Assembly (NCBI GenBank): GCA_964650525.1
Contig: CAZYUA010000022.1
Coordinates: forward strand, 5,508 to 69,507
From: UBA1413 sp964650525
GTDB lineage: Bacteria; Bacteroidota; Bacteroidia; Bacteroidales; Prolixibacteraceae
Length of the DNA: 64,000 bases
Direction: 5' to 3'
In this document: positions 9,650 through 18,726 of the stretch, piece by piece
How the letters are laid out: the number at the start of each line of letters is the position of its first letter
How positions within the stretch are numbered: the first letter of the stretch is position 1
Program-made: the position numbers and the translations under genes
The notes under the pieces: model-generated
What the model saw: the letters and a program-made list of their open reading frames with translations, nothing else
Told to the model about the DNA's origin: nothing
The model's database searches: none

Positions 9650-12600
9650 TTAAAAGGTTGCACTAATGTTAAACAGATAACTGCGGGTATTCGGAATTCC
9701 GAGATAATCGATCCCGAAAGTGCCCGTACCGCCTGAAGATCCGGTATAATTCACCACCGGATCGGAGCCGGAATAATTGGTGAGGAGCAGAAGATTCCTG
9801 CCGGTTAGGGAAAGGGTTAACCCTTTGATGCCGGCCTTTTCTGCCAGTTTACCGGCCCGCCAGGCCAGTGTCACGTAACCGATGCGTGCCAGGGAGCCGT
9901 CTTCCACAAAATTGGATCCCACGGGGGCATAATAGTTCAGATAAAAACTCTGATCGAAGACCACTGGTACTGTATTATCGACAAAGGAACCGCCGGGCTG
10001 TTCTACCACTCCGTCAACCAATATCAGGCGGTTGCGGTATTTTTCAAGCATCTTCGCCTGGCCCCCCGACAGCAGGCTTCGCAGGGTGCCGTTCACCACG
10101 TCTCCCCCTTTACGGAAATTGGCCATGACCGACAGGCTCCAGGGGCCTATTTCCCAGCGGTTCAGCCAACCGACGGTAAAATCGGGTTCCCGGTTGCCGA
10201 TGAGTAGCGAACTGGAGGCATTGATCTTTGGCCTTCCCTGCTCATCGACGATGATTCTGCCCTCCTCATTGCGCAGGTAGTCCTTTCCTGACAGAGCCAT
10301 GGTGGACCCGTGGAGGTACGCGGTCGGTCGGATATCACTCACCTGCCCGGCATAATGGTACACCTCAACCAGCTGGTCGGGGAGGTCAACAACTCTTCCC
10401 CTGCTGCGCCCGAAGTTGGTAATCATATTCCACCGGAACGCTTGGCGCTTTATCAGTGACTGGTCCCACGAAATTTCAAATCCCTCGTTGCGAATGTCCC
10501 CTTCATTCCGGGTTTGGAGAATATTTCCCGAAGCGGGCGATACCCGCACGTCGACGATCTGGTTGGTTACGGAAGTGGCAAACCATGCCACATCAAGGCG
10601 GGTTTTATCGCCAAAAAGGCGCATGTCGGCACCCACCTCCCAGGAGGTGGTCATTTCGGGTTTTAAGTGAGGATTGCTGCTCCGCGTGGGATCCACACCA
10701 TATCCTTCGTCGGGATGAGGCATCGCCTTATACCAGTTATTCAACCGGTAAAGAGGAGCATCTTTTCCCACCCTGGCCCAGTTGGCCCTTAGTTTTGCGA
10801 ATCCTATATAGTTTTCCGGCAACTTGAAAAGCTCCGTGATGATCAGGCCTGTGCTGAATGACGGATAAAAATAGGAACGGTTTTCTACGGGGAGCGTGGA
10901 AGAATGATCGTTACGTCCGGTCACCCCGAACTGGGCAATGCCCCGGTAGTCCAGCTTTACCTCGCCGTAAAAGCCGTACATGTTCTTCTGCGTCCTGCCC
11001 ATGGTGATATCCTCCCTCCGGATATCGGCCAGGTTGGTGATGCTGTAAAATTCGGGTACAATAAACTGACGACCGCCCATGCCGGTAGAACGTCCGTTTA
11101 TTCTTTTCATATCCAAGCCCGCCAGGAACTGCATCTCAAAGTCGGAGGTAAGGTCCAGGTTGTAGGTGGCCAGAAGCCCTCCGTTGATCACTGAACTTTT
11201 GCCGTCGGAATAGAAAAAGGAACCCAGGTAGTCCAGGTCTTCTGAAGTAGGCGTTGTGCCGGGTTCCAGACTCCAGCGGGGCGTTACGATACTTTTGCTC
11301 TCCGAGTTGGTGAGGTCGTAGCTGATTCTGCCGGTAAGATCCAGGTTTTTTATGATGTTCCATGTTACCGATCCCTGCATCAGGGTGCGGATCGATTCAT
11401 ATTTGCCCTCGTCCTCATAGCGCGACCATAGAGGGCTGATAGGTGAATTGTACCTGTTGTTCGTGTTAAGATATAACCAGCGGATCGTGCCGTCGGGATT
11501 TTTATAATTCATAATGTCGTCATCGATGGGCCATTGGTAAGCAGAACTAATCCCGCCTCCTCCCCGGGAGTTGCGTGATACCAGGTCGGCCATAAAATCG
11601 ATGGAGACTTTTGAAGAGACTTCATACCTTGCCTTGAACAGAACGCCCCACCGCTGAAGGTAATCTTCAGGGATGATCCCCTCATGGTGGACATAATTTC
11701 CTGAAGTATAGGAGGTGAATCTATCAGAACCGCCGGAAACAGAAAGATCGTATTTCTGGTATAAGCCAGTTTTCAGGTAATTCCCGGGATTGTCGTAAAG
11801 AATGGTTCCTTCGGGAACGAGGGGTCCCCACCCTCCCATCGATTGTTCGCGGTACACACCATAAGAGCCCCGCAGGTACATTTGCTGAATCTCAGGTACC
11901 CGGTAGGCCTCATCGACCTGAAGGGAACCACTGGCCTCGACACGGATTTCCCCCTTTGTCCCCGATTTGGTAGTGATGATGATAGCGCCGTTAGAGGCTT
12001 CCTGTCCGTACAAGGCAGCCGCGGCAGCCCCTTTCAGAACAGTCACATTCTCAATGTCGTTCGGGTTGATTTCCGAGGCCTTGGTGGCTCCGCCCGAAAT
12101 GTGCATGCCGTTCAGAATGAAAATAGGTTCATTGTTCTGTGCCGGATTGATAGAAGAGATCCCCCGGATCAGGATCTGTGAGGAGGCTGTCGGGGAACCC
12201 CCGGTTCCCGATACTTCCACCCCTGCAATCCTGCCCTGCAAGGCATCTACGAAGTTGGTCTGGCGCCCGGTGTTCAGGTCTTCGGCATTGACCGACTGAA
12301 CCGCAAAATTTAACCGCCGCTTTTCTGATTTGATACCCATGGCTGTCACCACCACCTCATCAATCCCCAGCACATCCTCTTCCAGGATAACCGGGATAAG
12401 GGTCTTCCCGGCAACAGGGATTTCCTGGTTTTTGTAACCCACAAACGAAAACACCAGCGTGGCATCCGGGGGAACTTCCAGCGTCCAGGTTCCATCCGCT
12501 CCTGAAACAGTGCCGCGGATGGTCCCCTTTTCCAGAACATTCACCCCGGGCAGGGTGATCCCCTCTTTATCACGGATGTCGCCCCGTACCCGAATTGCGT

Positions 12601-12766
12601 TATCCTGGTATTCAAAGCCGTACCCAGAGGCACTGAGGCTTCCTGCCGGATCACCGGCTATGGCCTCCGGGATTCCGGCCATCAGCAAACAGACTACCGG
12701 CAATGCCGGTGCAATGAATTTCAATAAGGGGATCCTCCCCTTCCGTTTTCCCAACCGTTGGTTCAT
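9650..12766 (-). CDS. SusC/RagA family TonB-linked outer-membrane transporter
   Basis: 1038-aa TonB-dependent importer. A signal peptide (about 1-37) is followed by a carboxypeptidase-regulatory-like domain (about 56-135; GTVSGADGTWTLEVP), the TonB plug with FVDALQGRIAGVEV and the VLKGAAAAALYG signature (about 245), and a beta-barrel ending in aromatic YLFNISATF. First gene of the locus, 12 nt before SusD. A good Bacteroidetes-type promoter match lies about 110 nt upstream at 12876-12907. No FecR or sigma factor is adjacent, so local control by an ECF/anti-sigma pair is not evident. Family assignment is certain; substrate is not. Confidence 0.96.
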   Translation of the reverse strand: MNQRLGKRKGRIPLLKFIAPALPVVCLLMAGIPEAIAGDPAGSLSASGYGFEYQDNAIRVRGDIRDKEGITLPGVNVLEKGTIRGTVSGADGTWTLEVPPDATLVFSFVGYKNQEIPVAGKTLIPVILEEDVLGIDEVVVTAMGIKSEKRRLNFAVQSVNAEDLNTGRQTNFVDALQGRIAGVEVSGTGGSPTASSQILIRGISSINPAQNNEPIFILNGMHISGGATKASEINPNDIENVTVLKGAAAAALYGQEASNGAIIITTKSGTKGEIRVEASGSLQVDEAYRVPEIQQMYLRGSYGVYREQSMGGWGPLVPEGTILYDNPGNYLKTGLYQKYDLSVSGGSDRFTSYTSGNYVHHEGIIPEDYLQRWGVLFKARYEVSSKVSIDFMADLVSRNSRGGGGISSAYQWPIDDDIMNYKNPDGTIRWLYLNTNNRYNSPISPLWSRYEDEGKYESIRTLMQGSVTWNIIKNLDLTGRISYDLTNSESKSIVTPRWSLEPGTTPTSEDLDYLGSFFYSDGKSSVINGGLLATYNLDLTSDFEMQFLAGLDMKRINGRSTGMGGRQFIVPEFYSITNLADIRREDITMGRTQKNMYGFYGEVKLDYRGIAQFGVTGRNDHSSTLPVENRSYFYPSFSTGLIITELFKLPENYIGFAKLRANWARVGKDAPLYRLNNWYKAMPHPDEGYGVDPTRSSNPHLKPEMTTSWEVGADMRLFGDKTRLDVAWFATSVTNQIVDVRVSPASGNILQTRNEGDIRNEGFEISWDQSLIKRQAFRWNMITNFGRSRGRVVDLPDQLVEVYHYAGQVSDIRPTAYLHGSTMALSGKDYLRNEEGRIIVDEQGRPKINASSSLLIGNREPDFTVGWLNRWEIGPWSLSVMANFRKGGDVVNGTLRSLLSGGQAKMLEKYRNRLILVDGVVEQPGGSFVDNTVPVVFDQSFYLNYYAPVGSNFVEDGSLARIGYVTLAWRAGKLAEKAGIKGLTLSLTGRNLLLLTNYSGSDPVVNYTGSSGGTGTFGIDYLGIPNTRSYLFNISATF

Positions 12767-12875
12767 GGTAAAAGCATTTTATCCGACCCTTCCAGGTCTC
12801 ATATTATGTTTGACATTTTGCAAAGCACTGATAACAAATATCAAAGCCAAAACTTATGGCCTCTCAAGCAATCTT

Positions 12876-12907
12876 TAAAATTAGTCAAAAAACAAACATG
12901 TTCCAAA
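12876..12907 (-). promoter_or_regulatory. Putative Bacteroidetes promoter of the first SusC operon
   Basis: On the minus strand a -33 box TTTG (12904-12907) is followed after exactly 20 nt by TAATTTTA (12876-12883), which matches 5 of the 6 fixed positions of the -7 consensus TAnnTTTG. Transcription would start near 12868, leaving a leader of about 100 nt before the SusC start codon at 12766. The 267-nt gap from 12767 to 13033 holds no other gene. Confidence 0.5.
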
Positions 12908-12991
12908 TTTGAGTTTTCGATCCGGGAAAAAATGGCGTATCGGGCCAATCTGTAAAGCTTAAATTCTGATTACCAGAGTGTTGCTGAAATT

Positions 12992-13017
12992 AGCCCTGTG
13001 AGAATTTTGCCAGGGCT
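12992..13017 (-). terminator. Weak hairpin downstream of the metallophosphoesterase gene
   Basis: A 7-bp inverted repeat (AGCCCTG / CAGGGCT, 12-nt loop) begins 17 nt beyond the stop codon of the metallophosphoesterase gene. No clear U-tract follows on the minus strand, so it may be a weak terminator or chance. Confidence 0.35.
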
Positions 13018-13033
13018 GACCGGCCGGCCAGAA

Positions 13034-14911
13034 TCAGCGGTATCCCAGGCAAGCGACTTTACCATTGGAAGAAGTAACCAGAATTTTTCCATTCCCAAGA
13101 GGAAGAATGTGGTTGATGAGGGCTTGCGAGAAGCTGTATTTCCAGGCAACCTGGCGGCGTTCCTTATCAATGGCACAGATGATGCCGCTGGTGGTGGGAA
13201 CAAAAATAAGGTTTCCTTTTTCAGAGATGGGTGAAGGAGCAATTTCAACTCCCAGTCCAGCCTGGCAATCCCAGGCGGGTTTCCGGCAGCGGGGCCGGGT
13301 ATGGAAGGCAGAGACATTTCCTTCGGTCATATTCTTGATATACACCAATTTACCATCTCCGGAGATTCCGATGGATTCACGGCAGGTGGGAGTGTCAGAG
13401 TCCCACACCTCAGCACCGGTTCGCGCGTCGAGAGCTGTCAGATGGCGGTCGGGGGCAGCAATAAACACTTTTCCTTTTGCGGCTACCGGCCATACCGCAG
13501 CTGGTGACAGCATCCGGTTACTGTATTTTTCCCTTTTCCACTTGAGCCTGCCCGTATGACCATCCAGGGCGTAAAAAGCATTGCCCCAGGAGCCGAAATA
13601 GAGGTTTCCCCTGTAAAAGAGAGGCCGGGTCTCCACAAAGTTCCTGATACTGTCATATTCCCACCGGGTCTCTCCGGTTTGAAGGTCCAAAGCCCTGAAA
13701 ATACCTTCTGAAGATCCCAGGAATATTTTACCCTTCCGGGCAACCGGTGAGGCCACGATGGGCTTCCCGGTTTCTACGGTCCAGAGAGGGAGTCCGGTAT
13801 GCAGATCCAGGCAATAGATTTTCCCGTCGGTCGAAGGACCAATGACCTTTTTCCCCCGGATGGCAGGGGTTGAATAGATTTTCCCTCCCGTCCTGAACTT
13901 CCAGAGAAGGGAACCATCCCGGAAATTCCGGGCGACGATATGACCGGACGAGGTTGCGTAAACACAGATATTCTCCGAGCAGGCAATGCCGGCACCGATA
14001 TCGGTGGGTTCGCTGATTTCCCAGATAACCCTGACCTGTTCAGGATTTCCCTCCTTACCTATCGGGGGCTTATGCCCAGTGGTCTCCGGGCACCATCTTC
14101 TTTGGCGGGATACAGGAATGGCGCACCAGCCGGGAAGTGCCGGTTGGCCGGGGACGATTTCCCGGTAGTAAAGGGTATCGCCGGAAACAAAACCTGTATT
14201 GTACCCGCCAGCAGTGTGGGAAGCTCTCAGATTTGAGCGCCCCATAATCCCCGGAATGCCCTCAAAATCAAATTGTTTGTTGCTGTGCCCATGCCCCAGG
14301 AGGACTACCTGGGTGTTCACCCTTTTAAGCAGGTCCCTGACGTCCTGGCTATTCGCCAGCGATTCATCGAGAGGATAATGGTTGATAAAGACCACCGGCT
14401 GTTCCCGGTCGGATAGTTCTGAAAACAACGAATCCAGGAAAACCAGTTGTTCGCGTGGAACCTGCCCGGGGGCCATCCGCATAGTGGGCCCGCTGGCTGT
14501 GCCAACAAACAGGATCCCATGATGTTCGAAGGCGAAGGTCTCCCGTCCAAAAATCCTTATGAAATCGTTGCCTCCGCTTTCAGACCATTTAGAGTCGTGA
14601 TTGCCGGGGACCACATACCAGGGTTTGTTTAAACGGCTGAGAAGCCTTTTTGCTTCCAGCAATTCGGCTTCTGATCCGAATTCTGTCACATCACCTGTAA
14701 TAACGACAAAATCGACCTCAGTCCGGGAATTGATATCGTCGACCGTGCGCTGCAGATCTTCAGCTCCGGTAACTCCCCCCACGTGAGTGTCGCTGACATG
14801 GGCAAAACAAAATCCGGGTATCTGGCCTTTCCCCTTCAACGGGAATCCCCATGCCAGCAAGAGCAGGAAACAGGCAGTCAGGAACCTGCCGTATGAAATG
14901 ATCCAGGTCAT
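13034..14911 (-). CDS. Exported metallophosphoesterase fused to PQQ-type beta-propeller
   Basis: The start at 14911 is chosen because it puts a clean signal peptide first (MTWIISYGRFLTACFLLLLA); a longer frame back to 15013 has no export signal. Residues 33-270 are a calcineurin-like metallophosphoesterase with all metal motifs: SDTH (40-43), GDVTEF, GNHD, NHYP and GHGH. Residues 320-625 form an eight-bladed PQQ-like propeller with repeated blades such as GKIYCLDLHTGLPLWTVETG and GRLKWKREK. It probably hydrolyses a phosphoester in the envelope, with the propeller as a binding or scaffold module. It lies between two SusCD loci on the same strand. Substrate unknown. Confidence 0.88.
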   Translation of the reverse strand: MTWIISYGRFLTACFLLLLAWGFPLKGKGQIPGFCFAHVSDTHVGGVTGAEDLQRTVDDINSRTEVDFVVITGDVTEFGSEAELLEAKRLLSRLNKPWYVVPGNHDSKWSESGGNDFIRIFGRETFAFEHHGILFVGTASGPTMRMAPGQVPREQLVFLDSLFSELSDREQPVVFINHYPLDESLANSQDVRDLLKRVNTQVVLLGHGHSNKQFDFEGIPGIMGRSNLRASHTAGGYNTGFVSGDTLYYREIVPGQPALPGWCAIPVSRQRRWCPETTGHKPPIGKEGNPEQVRVIWEISEPTDIGAGIACSENICVYATSSGHIVARNFRDGSLLWKFRTGGKIYSTPAIRGKKVIGPSTDGKIYCLDLHTGLPLWTVETGKPIVASPVARKGKIFLGSSEGIFRALDLQTGETRWEYDSIRNFVETRPLFYRGNLYFGSWGNAFYALDGHTGRLKWKREKYSNRMLSPAAVWPVAAKGKVFIAAPDRHLTALDARTGAEVWDSDTPTCRESIGISGDGKLVYIKNMTEGNVSAFHTRPRCRKPAWDCQAGLGVEIAPSPISEKGNLIFVPTTSGIICAIDKERRQVAWKYSFSQALINHILPLGNGKILVTSSNGKVACLGYR

Positions 14912-15150
14912 GACATCCAAACATATAAATTTGTCGCTTGGGAGATTACCTTCTACCCCATAAAGATACAGACAGGTGCTCCCGGAACCTGCACATTCAT
15001 GCAAATCCCCCATCTGGCGGGCAGCCAGGCAAGATAAGCCTGCAACGGATTTCCGAACAGTAGCTCCCGGCTTCCGCAGATATACGGGTAATCAAAGAGA
15101 ACCGTATCAGAAGTCTAAGCTGTAAACAACATCAAATACCAAAAGCCCGA

Positions 15151-15660
15151 TCAGACCTCGCCGGGTCTTTTAAAATAGTCGGATTCCCCGACCGGGACCA
15201 GTTCCCCGGAAAACCGCCTGGTCTCTCCTTTGGTGGGAGTGATGATCACATCCGCATAATTTCCCCCTTTTTTCAAAAACACCTCAATGCGGGCTGTAAT
15301 GAACGTACCCCTGGCCTGCATCTCCACCCTCAGGTTGCCCTTTTTGTCCACCACCTTATCGTAACTGGCAATGGTCAGTTTGTTGGTATAGGTGTTACCT
15401 GCCACAATAGGACCCTGCAGGAAAACAAAATCCTGCTCTTGCGAAAGGAAAACCGTCACATCGGTGTTGGTGGCGATATTTCCATCAGCCAATTCATAGG
15501 TATCAACCACAACGACAAATCCCTTGGAATCAATGGCAGCTGTCGCTTTCTCAAACTGTATTCTGGCCAAAGAGTCTTTTTCGGTTTTTTTATTTTGACC
15601 GGAAGAGGCCAAAAATGCAGCCATGGTTACCAATAACAAAAAAAACTTTTTCACTCGCAT
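15151..15660 (-). CDS. DUF4251 family exported protein
   Basis: 169-residue small protein with a signal peptide (about 1-21, MAAFLASSGQ). The rest matches the pattern of DUF4251 proteins of Bacteroidetes: a conserved N-terminal acidic helix, then beta strands with FLSQEQDFVFLQGP and a C-terminal RFSGELVPV segment. The function of the family is not known. It is separated from neighbours by 408 nt upstream and about 240 nt downstream, so it is probably transcribed alone. Confidence 0.72.
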   Translation of the reverse strand: MRVKKFFLLLVTMAAFLASSGQNKKTEKDSLARIQFEKATAAIDSKGFVVVVDTYELADGNIATNTDVTVFLSQEQDFVFLQGPIVAGNTYTNKLTIASYDKVVDKKGNLRVEMQARGTFITARIEVFLKKGGNYADVIITPTKGETRRFSGELVPVGESDYFKRPGEV

Positions 15661-16068
15661 TTATTTTAGTTAAAATATACTTATCCATGTTGAGCCAATA
15701 ATGCCCGATTCCGGGAAGCCCTGGCATCAGGCATCGCAGGAAACCACCATTTTATCCGGAGAATTCCTTTATCACCTGCTTTGGCAACTCATTTGCTAGA
15801 CCTCTCCGTATCAATAACCGGTGACAAGATGCAAATAGTTTGCCAAAAATGTTTGCCTGCCCTGATTACAGGGTTTCACAGCTCATGAGTGGCTCCGTCA
15901 GGTACCTCTTTCACACAGAAAAAAAACCAGGTCACCAATTACCGGTTGGTAGATCCATCCCACGATCCGGAGTCATCCGGTCATTTTCTGCAGAGATGGC
16001 CGACGCAGGAAAGGGACAATTCATGACCGGCAGATGAAACACTGCCGGTCATGAATAAGAAAACAACC
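15661..16068. other. 408-nt intergenic region with terminator and short direct repeats
   Basis: Holds no convincing gene. The right end carries the 14-bp hairpin that ends the second SusCD operon. A pair of direct repeats GTTTGCC (15838-15844 and 15851-15857) lies about 180 nt upstream of the DUF4251 start and could be a regulator site; no clear -33/-7 pair was found next to it. Confidence 0.6.
16020..16055 (-). terminator. Perfect 14-bp hairpin ending the second SusCD operon
   Basis: TTCATGACCGGCAG (16020-16033) pairs perfectly with CTGCCGGTCATGAA (16042-16055) around an 8-nt loop, 13 nt after the DUF4397-like stop codon. The stem is strong, but only a short T-containing run (AATTGTCC) follows on the minus strand. 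It fits an intrinsic terminator or a 3'-end stabilising hairpin. Confidence 0.65.
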
Positions 16069-16911
16069 TTAGTTCAGGTTAAAGGTGCTCAGCCGGATGA
16101 TCTGTCCGGCATAGTTGGCTCCTTCCTTGCCATTCAGGTGGAACACGTAATTCCTTCCTTTGGTGAGGGATAACCCGGTAGCGGCATAGTCGGTCAGGGC
16201 CCCCGTCGAAGAGGGGAAATACTTGACCCTGTTCCCGTCTTCGCTGAAAAGGACAAAAACCATGCTTTGTTCGGTGCCGCTAAGGTTGGTGTTCATCAGT
16301 TTATAGGGGATGAGTCCCGATGCTTCCTTAAAGTTGCACTGGGCAACGTCGTAAAAGACATAGGGGCTGGCGGCTGTTCCTGCTCCCCGTCTGCCTTTCA
16401 GGAAAAGTTTCCCGTAAGGGGTGACACCGTCTGCCTTGTAAAGAAGGTTGACAAACTGGATATGGGCCAGGGTATCCTTCCAGGGGTCGGCAAGTGGAAG
16501 AACATCGGCATCCTGGACTACCAGGGGAGGCTGTGCCAGATCGAAAATGAATACGGAGTGCTTTTTCCCGGCATTCACTGTACAGGTGTTGCTGTACTGG
16601 GGCACATCCTTGGTAGCCCCCTTAAAGGCATCGATTTTCAAAGTTCCCTGGCTCACCATGAAATACTTGGCCGCACTGTTGGGGTAGATACTTCCCAGAA
16701 CGGTGGAAACCTCTGAAACCAGGTTGTCATTCAGTTTAAGCCTGGTAAGGCTGTGAGCCGATCCGGATAAGGGCAGGTCGTACACAATTCTTACCTGTGC
16801 GCTGGTGGTCAGATCAACCTCTTCCGTATCGTAGGTGAGAACATGCGTTTCGCAGGAAACAAGCACCATACATACGGCAACCATCAATATTCCTATTTTT
16901 TTCATAGTCAT
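16069..16911 (-). CDS. DUF4397-like lipoprotein
   Basis: 280-residue lipoprotein with lipobox LVSC (Cys20). It shows two beta-rich repeats in the style of DUF4397: AQVRIVYDLPLSGSAHSLTRLKLND (about 42-66) and a second one starting HIQFVNLLYKADG (about 150), with the usual ordering around SIYPNSAAKYFMVSQGTLKIDAF. It lies 13 nt after SusD2 and is the last gene of the operon. In such loci these proteins are presumed surface components; no enzymatic motif is visible. It may serve the ligand-binding role that SusE/F proteins have elsewhere. Confidence 0.72.
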   Translation of the reverse strand: MTMKKIGILMVAVCMVLVSCETHVLTYDTEEVDLTTSAQVRIVYDLPLSGSAHSLTRLKLNDNLVSEVSTVLGSIYPNSAAKYFMVSQGTLKIDAFKGATKDVPQYSNTCTVNAGKKHSVFIFDLAQPPLVVQDADVLPLADPWKDTLAHIQFVNLLYKADGVTPYGKLFLKGRRGAGTAASPYVFYDVAQCNFKEASGLIPYKLMNTNLSGTEQSMVFVLFSEDGNRVKYFPSSTGALTDYAATGLSLTKGRNYVFHLNGKEGANYAGQIIRLSTFNLN

Positions 16912-16924
16912 TCTGATTTAAACA

Positions 16925-18715
16925 TTAATTACCCGGAATACAGAACCAAACCATGGAAGTGGGATAATTTTCGGCGTCTCCCGGTATCGGAGTAAGTTTT
17001 TGCAAAGACTGCAGGTTCCACATATATTCGGAATTGTAGCGGGGACGGAGCCTGTAGCAGGGCGATCCCTGGTTGGCATTGGCAAATTTGGTCCGCCGGT
17101 TGAGAACGTCTGCCGGAGGAAGGTAGAATCCCTTATAAACCCTCGAGGGATCAGAGTCCGGTTTGTGAAATACCAGATCGGAAGACCAGGAGGGACCCTT
17201 TTCAGGTATACCGCCGGTACCGGTGACCAGGTCGTAATGGTACCTGCGCAAGTCATTCCAGGTGTCAAGGCTCCACGGAAACAGGGCCACATATTTCTGC
17301 ATCATAATATGCGACAGGGTGAAATCGGCCAGCGGCAAATTATTCACAAATTTGCTGTTGAGATACTCATTGGAAAGGGTGGTAAACCGGGCAGCAGAGA
17401 TTTTATCTCCGATGACAGAGGTCTGTTTGTTGGCGCTGCTTTTTACAGCTGTCCCGGGAACAATCAGCCGTTTTACAAAATCCATGTGACCCGCCACGCC
17501 TTTTTTGAATGCATCCAGGGCTTCGGCCTTTTTGTTCTGCAGATAGAGGGCCTCTGCTTTGATGAGCTGGACCTCTGCATAACTGGAGAGAGGCCAGGGG
17601 GCATCATCGCGGTAGAGCCATCTGCCCGTACCTGACGTTGCCACAGTAGGGGCCGCTGTCGTACCCCACAGGGTGGTTCCCACCGACTGGGTCAGACGGG
17701 TTCCTGTAAAGGTAAAGGTTCCCTTTTTAATGTCGTTCTGGCTCGCCGGCATCGTATCCCGGGTTCCCAGCAGCAGGACGGTTCTCGGATCGAAGGTCGC
17801 CGTATCGGTTACCATCTGGTACGGGCTCAGACCTTCAATAGCTCCCGAGGCATTGTAATTGGGAATGGTCCCCGTCAATACCTGGACGATATAATCCGAT
17901 TGTCCGAATACATTGGTCAGGTTACCCCTGAAGACTCCGAAGAAATTGGAAGTGGTGGAAACGCCAGTGGCAGAAAAGGTTAAAAACGGATCATCGGCGG
18001 CACTGGCAAACGACTGGTTGGCACAAATGACGGCTGAATCGAGGTAAGCTGCATTTTTCTTAGCCATGGCAATATAGTTCCTTGCCAGCACGGCATAAGC
18101 AAATTTCTTCCATTTGGCGGCTTCTCCCTTATAGACCAGATCGGCGGTGCTGATATTGGCCGGATAGACGGTTTTATCCTCTTTCTCAAATTCTGCAATA
18201 GCCTGTCGGGCCCAGGAACGAACCTTGGCAAAGGCATACTCCTGGTTGTTGTAGTTGTGGGTCAGCAACCCGGGCACAAAGGCATCATCGACGGGGAGGT
18301 CCCCATGCAGGGAGGCCAGGATATGCCAGGAGTAAGCCTTGATCGTCAGACCTATACCAGCCAGAGTGTACTGTTCCAGATCCCGGCCATCGTTGATGAT
18401 GAATTCCAGGTTCATACCCTGCAGCCAGTAGACCATTCTCCACGCTTCCCCGGCCCCGTCGCTACCTGCAATATAGCTATGGTTAACCCCGAAATTGGAC
18501 ACATAGGTCGATGTTCCGGTCAGGTATCCGGAGAGAGGGGCAACCGCCCTCAGGTCGTAGGCAATTCCTTCGTAGGCGGAAAGAACCGGTCCCAGCCGTA
18601 AAATGGGTTCCACCCAGTCGGGTGCATCCACGTTTTTGTTGACATCCAGCCAGTCCTGACAGGAATTGAAACCCAGGGCCAGAAGGAGCAATCCTGATAT
18701 TACTATTTTTTTCAT
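16925..18715 (-). CDS. SusD/RagB family lipoprotein (second locus)
   Basis: 596-aa SusD-like group 2 protein with lipobox FNSC (Cys19). Typical segments are AWRMVYWLQGMNLEFIINDG, KKFAYAVLARNYIAMA and the C-terminal HIMMQKYVALFPWSLDTWNDLRRYHYD. It is longer than SusD1, mostly through an insertion in the middle region. It lies 11 nt after the SusC2 stop. It should cap the partner transporter and take part in substrate capture. No enzyme is encoded in this operon, so the substrate cannot be read from context. Confidence 0.92.
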   Translation of the reverse strand: MKKIVISGLLLLALGFNSCQDWLDVNKNVDAPDWVEPILRLGPVLSAYEGIAYDLRAVAPLSGYLTGTSTYVSNFGVNHSYIAGSDGAGEAWRMVYWLQGMNLEFIINDGRDLEQYTLAGIGLTIKAYSWHILASLHGDLPVDDAFVPGLLTHNYNNQEYAFAKVRSWARQAIAEFEKEDKTVYPANISTADLVYKGEAAKWKKFAYAVLARNYIAMAKKNAAYLDSAVICANQSFASAADDPFLTFSATGVSTTSNFFGVFRGNLTNVFGQSDYIVQVLTGTIPNYNASGAIEGLSPYQMVTDTATFDPRTVLLLGTRDTMPASQNDIKKGTFTFTGTRLTQSVGTTLWGTTAAPTVATSGTGRWLYRDDAPWPLSSYAEVQLIKAEALYLQNKKAEALDAFKKGVAGHMDFVKRLIVPGTAVKSSANKQTSVIGDKISAARFTTLSNEYLNSKFVNNLPLADFTLSHIMMQKYVALFPWSLDTWNDLRRYHYDLVTGTGGIPEKGPSWSSDLVFHKPDSDPSRVYKGFYLPPADVLNRRTKFANANQGSPCYRLRPRYNSEYMWNLQSLQKLTPIPGDAENYPTSMVWFCIPGN

Positions 18716-18726
18716 CGTACAATCGG

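Noticed and set aside
13034..15013. Longer version of the metallophosphoesterase gene starting at 15013.
   Set aside because: The extra 34 residues are not signal-like and precede a clear signal peptide that begins at 14911.
15840..16037. Small plus-strand gene of 65 codons.
   Set aside because: It ends inside the operon hairpin, has no start signal and shows no protein-like pattern.
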